A DNA stretch of 64,000 nucleotides. Origin: Gnetum montanum (taxonomy: Eukaryota > Streptophyta > Gnetopsida > Gnetales > Gnetaceae). The notes under the pieces were generated by a model. The model made no database searches and was not told where the DNA came from. It was given only the letters and a program-made list of their open reading frames with translations. Positions 1 to 10,310 of the stretch are shown piece by piece. Each line of letters starts with the position of its first letter. Position 1 is the stretch's first letter. Made by a program: the position numbers and the translations under genes. Location: contig MNCI01008302.1 of assembly GCA_015680685.1 (NCBI GenBank), positions 1 through 64,000 of the forward strand, given 5' to 3'.

Positions 1-801
1 ACTAGAGGGGTGTTCAATATTCTGTACTACTTGAATTCGGGATTTTTCTATGGAAATCCCTTCTTGACATATCACATGGCCTAATAAACTTCTAGATTTA
101 ACCCCAAAGATACACTTCTTAGGATTTAATGAAATACCAAACTCACGACATTTATCGAATACTTGCTGAAGATGATCAATATGATCTTCTTTTTTTAAAA
201 AAAATACTGTAATATCGTCCAAATAAACTACTACGAATTTTCCTAATAAATCCTTGAATGCTAAATCCATTGCTCTTTGAAAAGTAGCTCTAGCATTGGA
301 CAATCTGAACGACATTCTTTGGTAAGCGAAAGTTCCCCATTTGGTGATAAATGATGTTTTGTATCTATCATTCTTATCTACCATGATTTGATTATAACCT
401 GAGAAACCGTCTAAGAAAGAATATACTTGACAACCTGAGACTTTAATAAGCATCTCATCAATTCTTGGAAGTGGATACTTATCCTTTTTTGAAGCATCAT
501 TGAGATTTCTAAAGTCTACACAAAGTCTTATATCACCATTTTTCTTTCTTACTGGGACAAGATTAGCAAGCCATGTAGAATATCGTACTAGATATATAAT
601 TTGTGCTTGCAACAACTTCTTGATTTCGGCTTCCATAGCTAGTTCAAACGATGGATTAAATTTCCTTTGTCTTTGCTTGACTGTTTTGCAACCTTCCATT
701 AAAGGAATCTTATGCGTCATCACATCTTGCCGAAAAGCTTTAAGATCATCATAAGACCAAGCAAAATTGTCCAAATTATCTTGTAGACATGATAACAACT
801 C
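1..801 (-). CDS. Reverse transcriptase of element A (partial, runs off window)
   Basis: This frame is open from just after the TAA at 802-804 to the window edge. It encodes a Ty3/gypsy reverse transcriptase, which copies element RNA into cDNA inside virus-like particles. Visible blocks in order are a FAWSYDDL segment, a WLANLVPVRKKNGDIR block (finger region), DFRNLNDASKKDKYPLP, LDGFSGYNQI, the active-site YLDD at 225-214, and SLLGHVICQEGI (thumb side). All catalytic Asp residues are present and no frameshift is seen. It continues in frame from the upstream protease/RNase H ORF, so it was probably one polyprotein. There is no start codon of its own, and translation would need readthrough or the stop is a recent mutation. 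Confidence 0.9.
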
Positions 802-2895
802 TTACTTGAAATTTGAATCTCCTTCCTTTGCAACATTTAGCATTTTTGGTGTCTTGTCTAATCCAAAATTTACCATCTCGAAAGCATGTTTATCTGGGTT
901 TTGTATGTCTTTTCCAGTAAGTAAATTTTTCTTGAACTCATGTTCAAAATCAATCATCTTCTTTGGAATGAAATTAGCTTTGGAATTTGATGACGTTTCA
1001 GGTATCACTTGATCCTCAAATTCTTGTTTATTTTTTATAAATCTTAGTACTTGATCATCATCTTCAAATACTTGTAAATGTCTTATATTATCTGGTACTG
1101 ATGGCTGATGTTCTTCTTCAATCATGACATCTTTGTAACTCTCTAATAATTGCATATCCAATGTTGAAGCTGCCTTTGCCAAATCATCTGCTATAAGATT
1201 CTCTGCTCTATTTATATGCTCTATTTGGCAATGTTGAAATTGCTCTAACAGCTTACAAGCAAGTTGCATATAAGGTCTTAAGAATGAGCTCTTTACAACA
1301 CAGTTACCCTTTACTTGTTCACAGACTAATCTTGAATCTCCTTTTATAATGATTTCTTTGATCTTTTTATCTAGAGCTATTCTCATACCAATGCATAAAG
1401 CTTCATACTCAGCCTTGTTGTTAGTACAAGGGAAAGATAAATGAATTGCCTTGAGAATTTCAGGTGTACCATTCTTGAATATAACTATTCCGACTCCTGC
1501 ACCTTTTGAATTACATGAACCATCAAAGTATAACTCCCATTTATCTTCTTGCTTTGATTGTTCTTTTTCAGGACTATAACTTTCTTGGAGTGTACAAATT
1601 TTGTTTTCAACACCTCCTTTTTCAACCATTTTACTTCTTCCATTTGAAGTAATGTTATCAATCATCATAGGTTCACTATAGATGTATATCTGATTTGGTT
1701 CTCCTTTCCAAGGTAACCACATGTGAGAATAATCTGTTGATATGTAACCTGAGAAATTCTTGCTCCAACTTCTACTCAATAAGAGACTATGTGAATCTGG
1801 TATATCTGCCACTTGAATAGTTACTCTACTTCTGATGCGAGGTTCAGAAGCAATTTCCAATAGAACATTTGGTAATTGACCCACAATCTTCACTCTACTT
1901 TTATCCACTTGAACAATCTTTTTATTTGATTTTTCAGGAATCAAACCAAGTTTCTTACATATAGACAATGGCATTATAGTAGACGTAGCTCCAGAATCAA
2001 CCAAACAATTGTGTAAGTATTTATCCTTCAATTTCATTGTCAAAAGGAAAGGAGGAGCTTCCTTATCATATGAAGTCTTTAATTTCTCATCATTATTAGA
2101 CACATAACTTAACTCTGATTCTCTAACTCTCCTTTTACCTTTAATGAACTCTAAAGCCTTTCTTTGCTGATCTCCTATTTGAAGCAACTGATAAAGGCTA
2201 ATATTGGCCTTGACATGTTTAAGGTCTTCAATCAAATCATACTCTCCATCACCAATAAAGCTTGGTTTCTTTATCCATTTATTAAAAGACTGATTTGGAG
2301 TGCTTTGCTCTACTTGATTGTCTTTACCTTTATTCTTATCTCTTCTATTTGGCTCAAAAGCTTTTCTCTTAGTAGATGGATCAGTAATAACATTTGGGGG
2401 TCTAGAAGTAGTTAATCTTTCTTTTGATCGAAGATTATATCCATTTTCCTCATTGTTATTACATTCTTCATCTGAAGACATATCTTCTTCAGAACTTGAT
2501 AGAGAAGAAGTATCACTAGATCCATTGCTAGAAGATTTACTTGCATAATGAACACTAGATAACTCATTATCAGATTCAATATCAAGAAAGTTGGACATAA
2601 TAAGATCACTTTCATCCTCATCTTCTACTAACTTAGTGTCTTGATGTTTATGCTTTCTATTTTTCCTTTCTTCCTTGATATTAACTCTTGCCAATGCTTT
2701 TTCAAGCTTCACTATTTTGTTAGACATATCTCTCATTAATTGTCCTTTTTCAGATCCTACTCTTTCATGTTCTTGCTCTATCTTAACATGAGATGGACCT
2801 GGTAAAGCTTTAAATTGAGCAAAATCTTGCATAGGAATCATAACTCTTTCTTCTCTTTTTTGAATTGCAATATTTTCTTCAGGATTCAAGTTCAA
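802..2895 (-). CDS. Protease and archaeal-type RNase H polyprotein segment of element A
   Basis: This segment has 697 residues and no internal stop. Residues 1-100 are charged and helical. Residues 110-150 are a Ser/Asp/Glu-rich acidic tract and 155-195 a basic stretch. Residues 283-385 form a retropepsin with the active site VDSGA at 299-303. Residues 452-577 form an RNase H with D458, E496, D520 and D570/D571 and the HINRAEN motif of archaeal-type enzymes, which removes RNA from the RNA:DNA hybrid. Residues 580-697 are a linker leading to RT. In described Tat elements this second RNase H normally lies after RT, so its place before RT is unusual. The ORF follows the gag TAG in frame; the next codon is TTG, so an independent ATG start is not apparent. 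Confidence 0.88.
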   Translation of the reverse strand: MNLNPEENIAIQKREERVMIPMQDFAQFKALPGPSHVKIEQEHERVGSEKGQLMRDMSNKIVKLEKALARVNIKEERKNRKHKHQDTKLVEDEDESDLIMSNFLDIESDNELSSVHYASKSSSNGSSDTSSLSSSEEDMSSDEECNNNEENGYNLRSKERLTTSRPPNVITDPSTKRKAFEPNRRDKNKGKDNQVEQSTPNQSFNKWIKKPSFIGDGEYDLIEDLKHVKANISLYQLLQIGDQQRKALEFIKGKRRVRESELSYVSNNDEKLKTSYDKEAPPFLLTMKLKDKYLHNCLVDSGATSTIMPLSICKKLGLIPEKSNKKIVQVDKSRVKIVGQLPNVLLEIASEPRIRSRVTIQVADIPDSHSLLLSRSWSKNFSGYISTDYSHMWLPWKGEPNQIYIYSEPMMIDNITSNGRSKMVEKGGVENKICTLQESYSPEKEQSKQEDKWELYFDGSCNSKGAGVGIVIFKNGTPEILKAIHLSFPCTNNKAEYEALCIGMRIALDKKIKEIIIKGDSRLVCEQVKGNCVVKSSFLRPYMQLACKLLEQFQHCQIEHINRAENLIADDLAKAASTLDMQLLESYKDVMIEEEHQPSVPDNIRHLQVFEDDDQVLRFIKNKQEFEDQVIPETSSNSKANFIPKKMIDFEHEFKKNLLTGKDIQNPDKHAFEMVNFGLDKTPKMLNVAKEGDSNFK

Positions 2896-3678
2896 CTATT
2901 TTTCTAACTGTATAGCTTCACTAAAGTAGTCATTTAGTGTAGTTAAGTTTGGAGTTCTCCTTAACCAAATTGAAATGTTGGGGTTGACAGCCTTAAGATA
3001 AGTTTCTTTAAGCATTTCTTCTGATGGCCTATATTGTCTTTGAAAGAGTCCACAAATTCGTTGAAACTTGATGTTAAAATCTCTAATTGACTCTTTAACT
3101 CCTTGCTTAGCTTGTATCAGCCCACAGTATAGTTGTTGTTGATCTAATTGATTACCAAACTGGGCTAAGAAAAGATTCTTCATGTCATCCCAACTTGTAA
3201 TACTATTACTTGGTAAGTTCGAATACCAAATCTGAGCCATATCCTTTAGATTTGATACAAACAACCTACAAGCTTGATCTTGATGTTGAATATTTGCATG
3301 AGCTAAAGCTAACTCAAACATGTGAATATATTCTTCAGCTAAATAAGCTTTTCCAGGAATGAAAGGCTCAGGCAAATATTTGTAAACTACCTTAGGAATA
3401 TCATTGTAATTTTGAAATCCTAATGGTGTAACTCCTTGCCAAGGATTTGCCATCCTATTCCTTTGAAATGTTGAACTCTTAGACTTTCTAGATCTTCTCT
3501 TACGAATTGATAAACCAGATATAATGGGTGATCTTCTTGATCTTCTAGTTTTCACTCCACTACTTGTTCCCAATTCAAAAACTTTCTTTTGTTCTTCTTC
3601 TGATGAAGAATCAGTCTTAGAATCTAGAATATCTTTTGAAACTTTGAAATCTTCCAAACTATCAGATTTCTTGGTCAT
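2896..3678 (-). CDS. Gag of element A
   Basis: This is a 260-residue ORF starting at an ATG about 95 bp after the primer binding site. It has a Ser/Lys/Arg-rich N-terminus (residues 1-75) and then a retrotransposon gag (capsid) domain. The domain shows the FELALAHANI, WYSNLPSNSITSWDDMKNLF and ESIRDFNIKFQRIC blocks usual in plant Ty3/gypsy gag. The product would assemble virus-like particles in the cytoplasm. No CCHC zinc knuckle is seen before the TAG stop; the Lys-rich region after the stop may take its place. The same frame continues open beyond the TAG for 697 codons, which suggests either stop readthrough or a single mutation. Confidence 0.88.
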   Translation of the reverse strand: MTKKSDSLEDFKVSKDILDSKTDSSSEEEQKKVFELGTSSGVKTRRSRRSPIISGLSIRKRRSRKSKSSTFQRNRMANPWQGVTPLGFQNYNDIPKVVYKYLPEPFIPGKAYLAEEYIHMFELALAHANIQHQDQACRLFVSNLKDMAQIWYSNLPSNSITSWDDMKNLFLAQFGNQLDQQQLYCGLIQAKQGVKESIRDFNIKFQRICGLFQRQYRPSEEMLKETYLKAVNPNISIWLRRTPNLTTLNDYFSEAIQLEK

Positions 3679-3771
3679 GAACTGAAAATAGTATCTAATT
3701 CTTAAGCCTTACAAATAATTCTTGATGTACTAAAAGTATAAGGCTTATGAACCTAGAGGCTTAATTTTTAG

Positions 3772-3788
3772 CCCTCCTTCTAGCGCCA
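3772..3788 (-). promoter_or_regulatory. Primer binding site of element A
   Basis: On the minus strand this reads TGGCGCTAGAAGGAGGG, seven bases after an ACA LTR end. A TGG start is expected for pairing with the 3' CCA of a tRNA primer. The same layout (ACA, a GTT-rich gap, then GCxxxAGAAGGAGG) recurs at 42840 and, on the minus strand, at 59510. I could not identify the tRNA from memory. Confidence 0.7.
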
Positions 3789-4883
3789 AAAGAACTGTTG
3801 GCGACCGTTTGGGACGCGACCACCAACGAGTGTCCTCGAACAGGATTTAGGTGCCTACTGGTCTCTGGCAACACCAAGGCCCAATACCTCCAAATAAACT
3901 TAGTAGTTAATGTGAGTATGTGTGTGTGCTGTTGCGGCATGCAGTTGTGAGAAATGTAACGATTGCGTTGTATGTGAACTACAAATGACTTACTTTAAAG
4001 AGATTCAGCCAACTTTGCCAAGTACTGTGAGTTCTTGAAAATTTCCTATTTTGTTCAACTGCCTAGTCTACGCAGTCCTTATAATACCTACTTGTAACAA
4101 ATAAAATTTTGCAAAAACATTTGAGCACAACTCCACAATCTACTCCTAATTGCCCCAGAGAAAGAGATAGTTCCACAAGAAAACTAGAAATAAAGCAAGA
4201 TTCGATGGAAATAAGCGGACAGAAAAGAAAGCGGATTTGTGTAGACCTCAAATATTTAAACAAGGTAAAATGACACGAGTAAATACTTCGCAATAAAGCT
4301 ATCCCAAATTCAATATCTACGAATTGTTCAAACTTCCAAGGTTCAAACAAGCAATATCTTCAAGACAATCCTACTATGCTACCAAAAATTGCTATGTAAA
4401 CTACCACGTACGAGACTCCATTTTGACTAGATAATAGATGTCAACGATTGCATTCAAACAGAACCTTTAAAAGAATTGACAATTTCTGATTGAAATACCA
4501 CGAGAATTCACTTTAAAGATAAAAAGAAACTATTCAGGTCCCATCAAAATACCAAAGATTCTTTGAACCCTCTCGACTACTGAATTATTCAACGACTTGA
4601 CTACAAACAGAGGCTCTCTTACAACAATCCCAATAGCAGTTCCCATACGTTGCATAATAAAAAAATTTACTACTAAAATGCTCTTAAGGCTTTTAGACAC
4701 AAGCGCTTCTGTGGCAAAATTTTAATAGAAATTTCTTTCGGGCAACAAGAACGATAAGAGCAATCTAAAAATCTCAAAATTACTTGCCAAGGATGATACT
4801 ATCTAAACCACTAGCTAAGCAATTTAAACAAAACAAAAAATGAAATGCATAACTCATAGGACCATGACAAAGAGGCTGAAATC

Positions 4884-4889
4884 TTTATT
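4884..4889 (-). promoter_or_regulatory. Candidate polyadenylation signal in LTR A
   Basis: AATAAA on the minus strand about 120 bp after the TATA box, in the position expected of the R-region signal. Confidence 0.4.
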
Positions 4890-5007
4890 CTAACAAGCCA
4901 TCTTGCAAGCAATCTTCTTTACAAATCTTCTTTGATGTGAGAAGTGATGATGATGTAGTGTGATCCCAAAAGTCCCATCTCCCTTTTTCTCTACTTGACC
5001 CTTGAAG

Positions 5008-5017
5008 CCTTTTTATA
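5008..5017 (-). promoter_or_regulatory. TATA box of LTR A
   Basis: TATAAAAAGG on the minus strand, preceded by ACCC. It lies about 245 bp inside the proposed LTR start, a typical LTR promoter arrangement that would start the genomic RNA near 4980. Confidence 0.65.
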
Positions 5018-5261
5018 GGGTTAAAAGGTAGGTAGGAAAGTTACATTTTAAAAATATCTCAAAAATATCTCACCTAACTTTTCTCCCAAGTAATTGGACT
5101 ATCCAATTAGAAAATTACTTGCCCAACAAGCTAGGAGATTTCTTGTCCAACAAGTTAGGTAAGTTACAACAATTTTGGATGGTTGCAACCACCAAAGAGA
5201 TAAAAAAGGCTATAATTTAGTTATATAAATAAAAGTGATAATAGCCAAATGTCTCCTTTCA

Positions 5262-5636
5262 TATGAATATCTCATAATTGTTCTGTTCTTTCCCTTTTAA
5301 ATCATAAAAATATTTTATTTCATGTAGTGATAGGGTAGTAACCATGGATTTGATGCATGGGCTAATGTGTAAATATAGGTATATATTCGAATGCATAAGT
5401 GGAGATGTAATCCATATGTTGATTTGTAGCATCCCTAATGTGATCTAATTTAATTTAATTGGGACATTACTTGTAAGTCTTGCTTAGCAAAATATTTGGT
5501 TAAAGATTAGAACTTAATCTAGCCTAATTTAATTTAAATTCCTAAGTGTCACTAAGCTCTAAGATTTTATAAAAAATCCAATATAATCTTTCCCTTTTGG
5601 TAGTAGCGGTGGTTAAGTTTATCTTGCATCCGATAA
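5262..5636. other. AT-rich spacer
   Basis: No ORF, domain or repeat recognised. Short TTTAATTT-rich stretches occur around 5445-5540. Confidence 0.5.
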
Positions 5637-6404
5637 TTAGAATTCGGAATAACCAGAAATACGAGCCCAAAGGCGAAGCCACTGGTCCTGCAACTGATTC
5701 AAAATATCTTCTTTGATCGAAGACGTTCTAGCAACTGCCTTCAAGGGAGAAGACTCTGCCACCGTATTAGGAAACGTGGCTGTGTGTTCCATCTGGATCA
5801 GCAACCGCCTGCAAGTTTTGATGTTACGGTTTGAAAATTTTGGCTTTGCACTTTCGGTTGTCCTTCCGTCACGGTGACCTGCGCTCAGATCGGTGAGCAA
5901 AAAGGCAACGACTTCAACGGCAAAGTCCAGATTGGTTTGATGCCCGCGGATGATGCAACGATATCGGCAGTAACAATGGTGCTCATGAATGGTTCTCAGC
6001 GCTAAGGGTTTCGGGTCTCTGTCCAGTGCCTGTTTTAAATTTTCATCAGTTGGAGCCATAATAAATGTTGAATAATCGGCAATACTGCAAGGTCATTTCA
6101 GGTTTTCAACCAGGGATAGGGCTTTCAGCTTGCGATAGCTCTTGATTCAACAACATTTCCATGATCGCTCGCATTTTTTTTGATGCTGAGCTGAATGACT
6201 GATAATTTTTGGGGCGGACTGCTCATTTTCCTTTTCTGCAAGATGCCATTTTAGTTGCCCTTTTTTCCTGTGCACGCAAGTTTTCCGCCATCTCTGTTTT
6301 CTTCATGTGCGCTTGCCTTCGGATCTGACCCCTTGTGTTGAATTTTTTGCGTTATTCATTCTTGAAAATTGCATGTAGTTCGTTCCTGCTCCGGCGGTGG
6401 CCAT
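5637..6404 (-). pseudogene. GC-richer frameshifted gene-like relic, function unknown
   Basis: The minus strand has an ATG in good context at 6404 (MATAGAGTNYMQFSRMNNAK), then Lys/Glu-rich helical coding sequence that stays protein-like only if two reading-frame changes are allowed between about 6300 and 6230 (blocks AHMKKTEMAENLRAQEKRAT and HLAEKENEQSAPKIISHSAQ). A 140-residue ORF with its own ATG at 6059 (MAPTDENLKQALDRDPK) follows in a third frame and stops at 5637. Base composition is clearly less AT-rich than the flanks, and an A-rich leader precedes the ATG. I recognise no family. It may be a decayed host gene or processed copy, or the coding part of an unfamiliar transposon. Confidence 0.4.
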
Positions 6405-6754
6405 TAATCGCATTTTTCTTTTTTTTTTGCCTCCTCCATGTGCAGGGCTTGATCGCTAATACGATGGCCAGTCCAATCCTTTGATAACCTGACCCTTTGA
6501 TAATCCGATTTTTGAATAATCCGATAATGTATTATCCATGATTAACAGGGAGTATATCCTTTAGTAGTAAATAATCCCATCCTTAGTTTTTTTTTTAAAT
6601 TCCAATTTTTATAACTTGACATTCAAACACTTCAACATCAAGATTATTTATCATTGGCTTGCTCCCTATCAACTCACAATATTAAACTGCAATTTTGTAA
6701 CCAGGGATTGTGCTATCTTTGAACAAAATATTCCAACTAATTTAAGCCTGCTTC
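6405..6754. other. Leader of the relic and possible LTR end/PBS of element B
   Basis: 6405-6560 reads on the minus strand as an A-rich leader to the preceding relic, with two close copies of a TTATCAAAGG word (6478-6508). On the plus strand ATCATTGGC at 6650-6658 resembles the LTR end/PBS join of element E (CTCATCATTGGCACC at 60076), so element B may start here, but the following bases do not match a known PBS. Confidence 0.3.
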
Positions 6755-8600
6755 ATGAAATGGCCAAATGTGCCAACAGTTAATCAAAGACAAAACCTAG
6801 GGGAACCAATACAATCAAGTTTTGATTATTCTTCCCCTTTGACAAAGCAAAATTTAAAAGAACAAACACAAAATAATTTTTTCATATCTATTAATCCATT
6901 ATTTAATACTTCAACCACTACAATATCATCCATGAGGTCAACTATAGCAGTAATGTCTCAAAATACTACCCCGATATCAACTTATGTAACCACAATTGGG
7001 GGAACTACCCAACTAGTAAGTACTTTGAATTTACAAACTCCACCACTAGTCTCTATTTCTATACCAGGTCCTATAGTAACCCCAATAGTAACCTCTACTT
7101 ATACAATTGGATCATCTTCACATCATATGCCTCCCCCATTTTCCTTAGGTTTAATACCTTTCTCCTTTGGTAATTTGAGTTCCAATGTTACAATTGGTTA
7201 GCCCTACCTAGGACAAATCCTTGGAGAGTTATTTAGTCAAAGAACACCCATCATACCTTAAGGCTTGTTGGTTTTTCCACAAGGAATAGATGTAGAGGTT
7301 AAAAACATTTACTTATTACCTATTTTTAAAGGAAAAATGATGAGGATCTAGTTATCCACATAAGAGAATTTGAAATAACATTAGCCATGTTAGCACCTGA
7401 AAGTAGGGATAGAACTAAGATGATTGCCTTTAAATCAACCTTGAAGGACAAAGTTGATTTTTGGCTACAAGCCCTTAGAATAAAAATTAGTTCATGGGAT
7501 GAATTTAAGAATGCTTTCCTACAAAGATTTCTTTCTAATGATAGGCTGTACTCATTAAGAAAATAATTAATGAGTTTTATGCAACATGAGGATGAAGACT
7601 ATGAGAGTATCTTTGATAGATTTAAAGGATTATGCTTCAAGAATGAAAACCATGGATTCCCAACCCATCAATTAATTTAAATATTTATAGAAGGCTTATT
7701 ATCTTATTTTAGGTAAAATGTTGACTTTGCATGTGGAGGAAATATTTTAAATGGAACACCAAAAGATGGCTAAAAAAATCATAGATTCGTTAGTAGATCA
7801 AAGTAAACATTGGCCAAAATCCAACATTATTCAAGGCATGACACAACAAACAAAATAGTTAAATAAAAAAGTGGATGAGTTGACAATATTAATTCAAAAA
7901 AAAGCTCATGGAATTCAAAGTGAAATATACAACATTTGTGATAGCCCAAACATGACCAAACAACCTTTCCAATCCTTGTTATATTATCAAGAGGAAATGC
8001 AAAAGTTAGTAAAGGCTTTTGAATAATATAAGAGCCAGCCAACAATGACTCTTTCCTCAATGACCATTTTACCCACAACAATATCCTCAAAATAATTTTA
8101 GGCCAAGTAAGAATCCAACCAATGAACACTTGGATAAACTCACCCAAAGCCTTACTTTCTTCATAGGAGAAAGTAGAAAATTCATGATTAAGACTATAAG
8201 AAGATTTTAGGACTTAACTAAAAATACATTATCATAATTACATTCCATTAATACAAGGAGTGGAAAAAAAATTGAACCTAAACCCCATAAGAAGGTGAGA
8301 TTTTAGGAGGTAGGGACACAAGATGAAGTACAACCACAAGTATTAGATGAGGGGGATCAACCAACTAGGAAAGAAAACAACGACTATTCTCTAGACAATC
8401 AATTATATCTCCTTTTCTTAAATGATTACAAGAGGATTTTACAACCAAATCCCATCTTGAAAAAATGTTTAGTGAATTGTATTTGCATATTTTTTTTGGA
8501 AGAAGTAGTAAAAGACACTTATTTGTGCGAAATACGTAAGGGAATTATGCACTAGGAGAAAAAAGGGAAAAAAATTCCTAAACAGGTTTATTTAGTTGAT
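6755..8600 (+). pseudogene. Gag of element B (broken)
   Basis: 6755-7201 is an open Ser/Thr/Pro-rich N-terminal segment of 148 residues, ending in a TAG. From about 7290 to 7760 a capsid domain is visible in pieces: FEITLAMLAPESRDRTKM, FWLQALRIKISSWDEFKNAF and LQRFLSNDRLYSLRK, then a stop, then FMQHEDEDYESIFDRFKGLC. 7760-8600 holds Lys/Gln-rich fragments of the gag C-terminus with many stops. The role was capsid formation; it is not translatable now. Confidence 0.7.
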
Positions 8601-8609
8601 AATCTTTCT

Positions 8610-9068
8610 CAACATATACAAAGTCATGAAATTTCTAGATATGAGGATCTAGGAGTTCCTACCATTTCAATTAAAATAAATGGATAAGTGATTAAAAATT
8701 TCCTATTGGATTTAAGAGCTAGCATTAATATCATGCCTCTTGAAATGGCTAAAATTCTTGACATTGAGGATACCGAAGGAGTAAACATGATCATATCATT
8801 AGCAGATGGATCAAATTTTAAACCAATAGGAATAGTAGAGGACTTGATAATTGAGGTAGAAAAAGGAAAATACCCAATTGACTTTGTTGTTTTGGATGTA
8901 AAAGATCATGATTGTTTTCCTGTTATATTAGGTAGACCATGGCTAGCAACAACTGAAGTGGTAATTAATTGTAGGTCAAGGAAACTTCAACTCTCTTTTT
9001 CTAATCTTACTTTTACACTAAATATATATGATAAGGTAAAAGAAGATGCAGACTTGAAGGAATCATGA
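8610..9068 (+). pseudogene. Protease of element B
   Basis: An open stretch from 8688 encodes a retropepsin domain: active site LLDLRASINIMPLEM (the Gly of the usual DLGAS is replaced by Arg), a middle part LADGSNFKPIGIVEDLIIEV, and VILGRPWLATTEVVINC at the C-terminal side. Coding similarity starts upstream of the first ATG, near 8610, behind a stop at about 8685. The Asp is kept, but the flanking Gly change probably makes the enzyme inactive. Confidence 0.75.
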
Positions 9069-9479
9069 ATTCTCTACACTTTACCCACTTCAACAATGGC
9101 ATAAGATAGGAAAATCTTAGTATTAAATGATTTTAAGGAAGGACCTTTAGACCCCTCAACTAAAGAAGAACATGATCTCCTTACCTAGATTTTGAATTTG
9201 GGCTTAGGAAATATTGGAGAAATAAGGTAACCTTCAAATAAAGATTCCTTGGATCGTAGAGAACTACCTAGTATACTTAAGTATGTTTTCCTAGATCATA
9301 ATAAACCATTAATGATAAATTCCCAACTTAGTAATGAAAAAGAAAGAAACTTATTAGAAGTCTTGCATAGGAAGTTTGAGTCATTTGCATGAAGTTATGA
9401 GGACCTTCACAAATGAATCTCACCCAACATCTACCAACATCATACCTATTTAGAGGATAATGTGAAATTAGTAAGAATT

Positions 9480-10310
9480 TCCTTGAGATGAATCAATCTA
9501 GCCTTGAAGCAAATTGTTAAGAATGAAATTTTAAAACTTTGAAAAGAAGGAATTATTTTCCCAATAGTTGATAGTGAATGGGTAAGCCCCATTACTGTAG
9601 TTCCAAAAAAGGATGGAAAATAAAGATTTTTTGTGGATTATACAAGGTTAAACCACAATACAAAAGCGACCATTTTCAATTGCCATACATAGACCAAATT
9701 ATGTAAAAGTTAGAAGGACATGAGTATTATTGTTTATTGGATGAATTTAGTGGCTACAATCAAGTAGCTATTGCCCTAGAAGACTAGCATAAAACAACCT
9801 TCAGATGTCCTTATGGAGATTTTTCCTATAGATGAATGCTTTTTGGCCTTTGTAATGCACTAGCAACTTTCCAAAGAGCCATGATCTTATTATTTTCCAA
9901 TATGTTGCAAGATTATGTTGAGATTCTTATGAATTATTTTTTAGTTGATGGGAGCTATTATGATGAAACTTTGAAACATCTTGAACATGTCTTAGATAAA
10001 TGTATTGATAAGAATTTAAAATTAAGTTGGGAAAAAATTTACTTGATGGTTACAAGTGGCAAAGTGCTAGGACATGTTATTTCCAAAAATGGGATAAGGA
10101 AGGATGATGAAAAAGTAAGAGTCATATCTATACTTCCAACTCCAACTAATTTAAAAAATCTTTGATCTTTTCTAGGACATGCTAGGTATTATAGGAGGTT
10201 TATCAAAGACTTTTTAAAAATTGCAAAACCATTATACATGCTCCTAGAAAAAGATGCTTCATTTGTTTGGACTAATGACTATTAAGAAGCATTGTTGAAA
10301 TTGAAAAAAT
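9480..10310 (+). pseudogene. Reverse transcriptase of element B (inactive)
   Basis: Domain blocks in order: IVDSEWVSPITVVPKKDGK (9560), a stop, RFFVDYTRLNHNTK, LLDEFSGYNQVAIALED (9740), FRCPYGDFSYR, then an open part from 9836 with MLFGLCNALATFQRAM and LGHVISKNGIRKDDEKVRVI. The active-site YxDD is replaced by NYFLVDG at about 9931-9951, so the catalytic Asp pair is lost. Several stops break the frame. Confidence 0.8.

Larger units (their letters stand above)
1..5261 (-). mobile_element. Element A: Tat-like Ty3/gypsy LTR retrotransposon, 5' part
   Basis: Read on the minus strand the order is LTR (5261 to 3796), primer binding site (3788 to 3772), gag, protease plus RNase H, and reverse transcriptase, which runs off the window at base 1. 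All coding parts lie in one reading frame broken only by a TAG at 2896-2898 and a TAA at 802-804, so this is the youngest-looking element here. Family assignment rests on the RT and on the archaeal-type second RNase H, which is typical of plant Tat elements. The PBS resembles those of elements C and G. The right LTR edge is an estimate based on a TG start; the left LTR, the remaining RNase H and the integrase would lie outside the window. Confidence 0.85.
3796..5261 (-). repeat. 5' LTR of element A
   Basis: The segment lies between the PBS and unrelated sequence. On the minus strand the inner end is CA at 3797-3796, and the outer end is placed at TGAAAGGAGACATTTGGC (5261 downwards). It holds a TATA box at 5017-5008 and an AATAAA at 4889-4884, as expected for U3 and R. 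The second LTR is outside the window, so the outer edge is provisional. Confidence 0.55.

Noticed and set aside
2164-2548. Two plus-strand ORFs
   Set aside because: Both lie within the intact minus-strand polyprotein of element A.
5637-6404. Bacterial or organellar insertion
   Set aside because: GC content is higher than the flanks, but there is no ribosome binding site, no organelle gene is recognised, and the A-rich leader and ATG context look like a plant nuclear gene.
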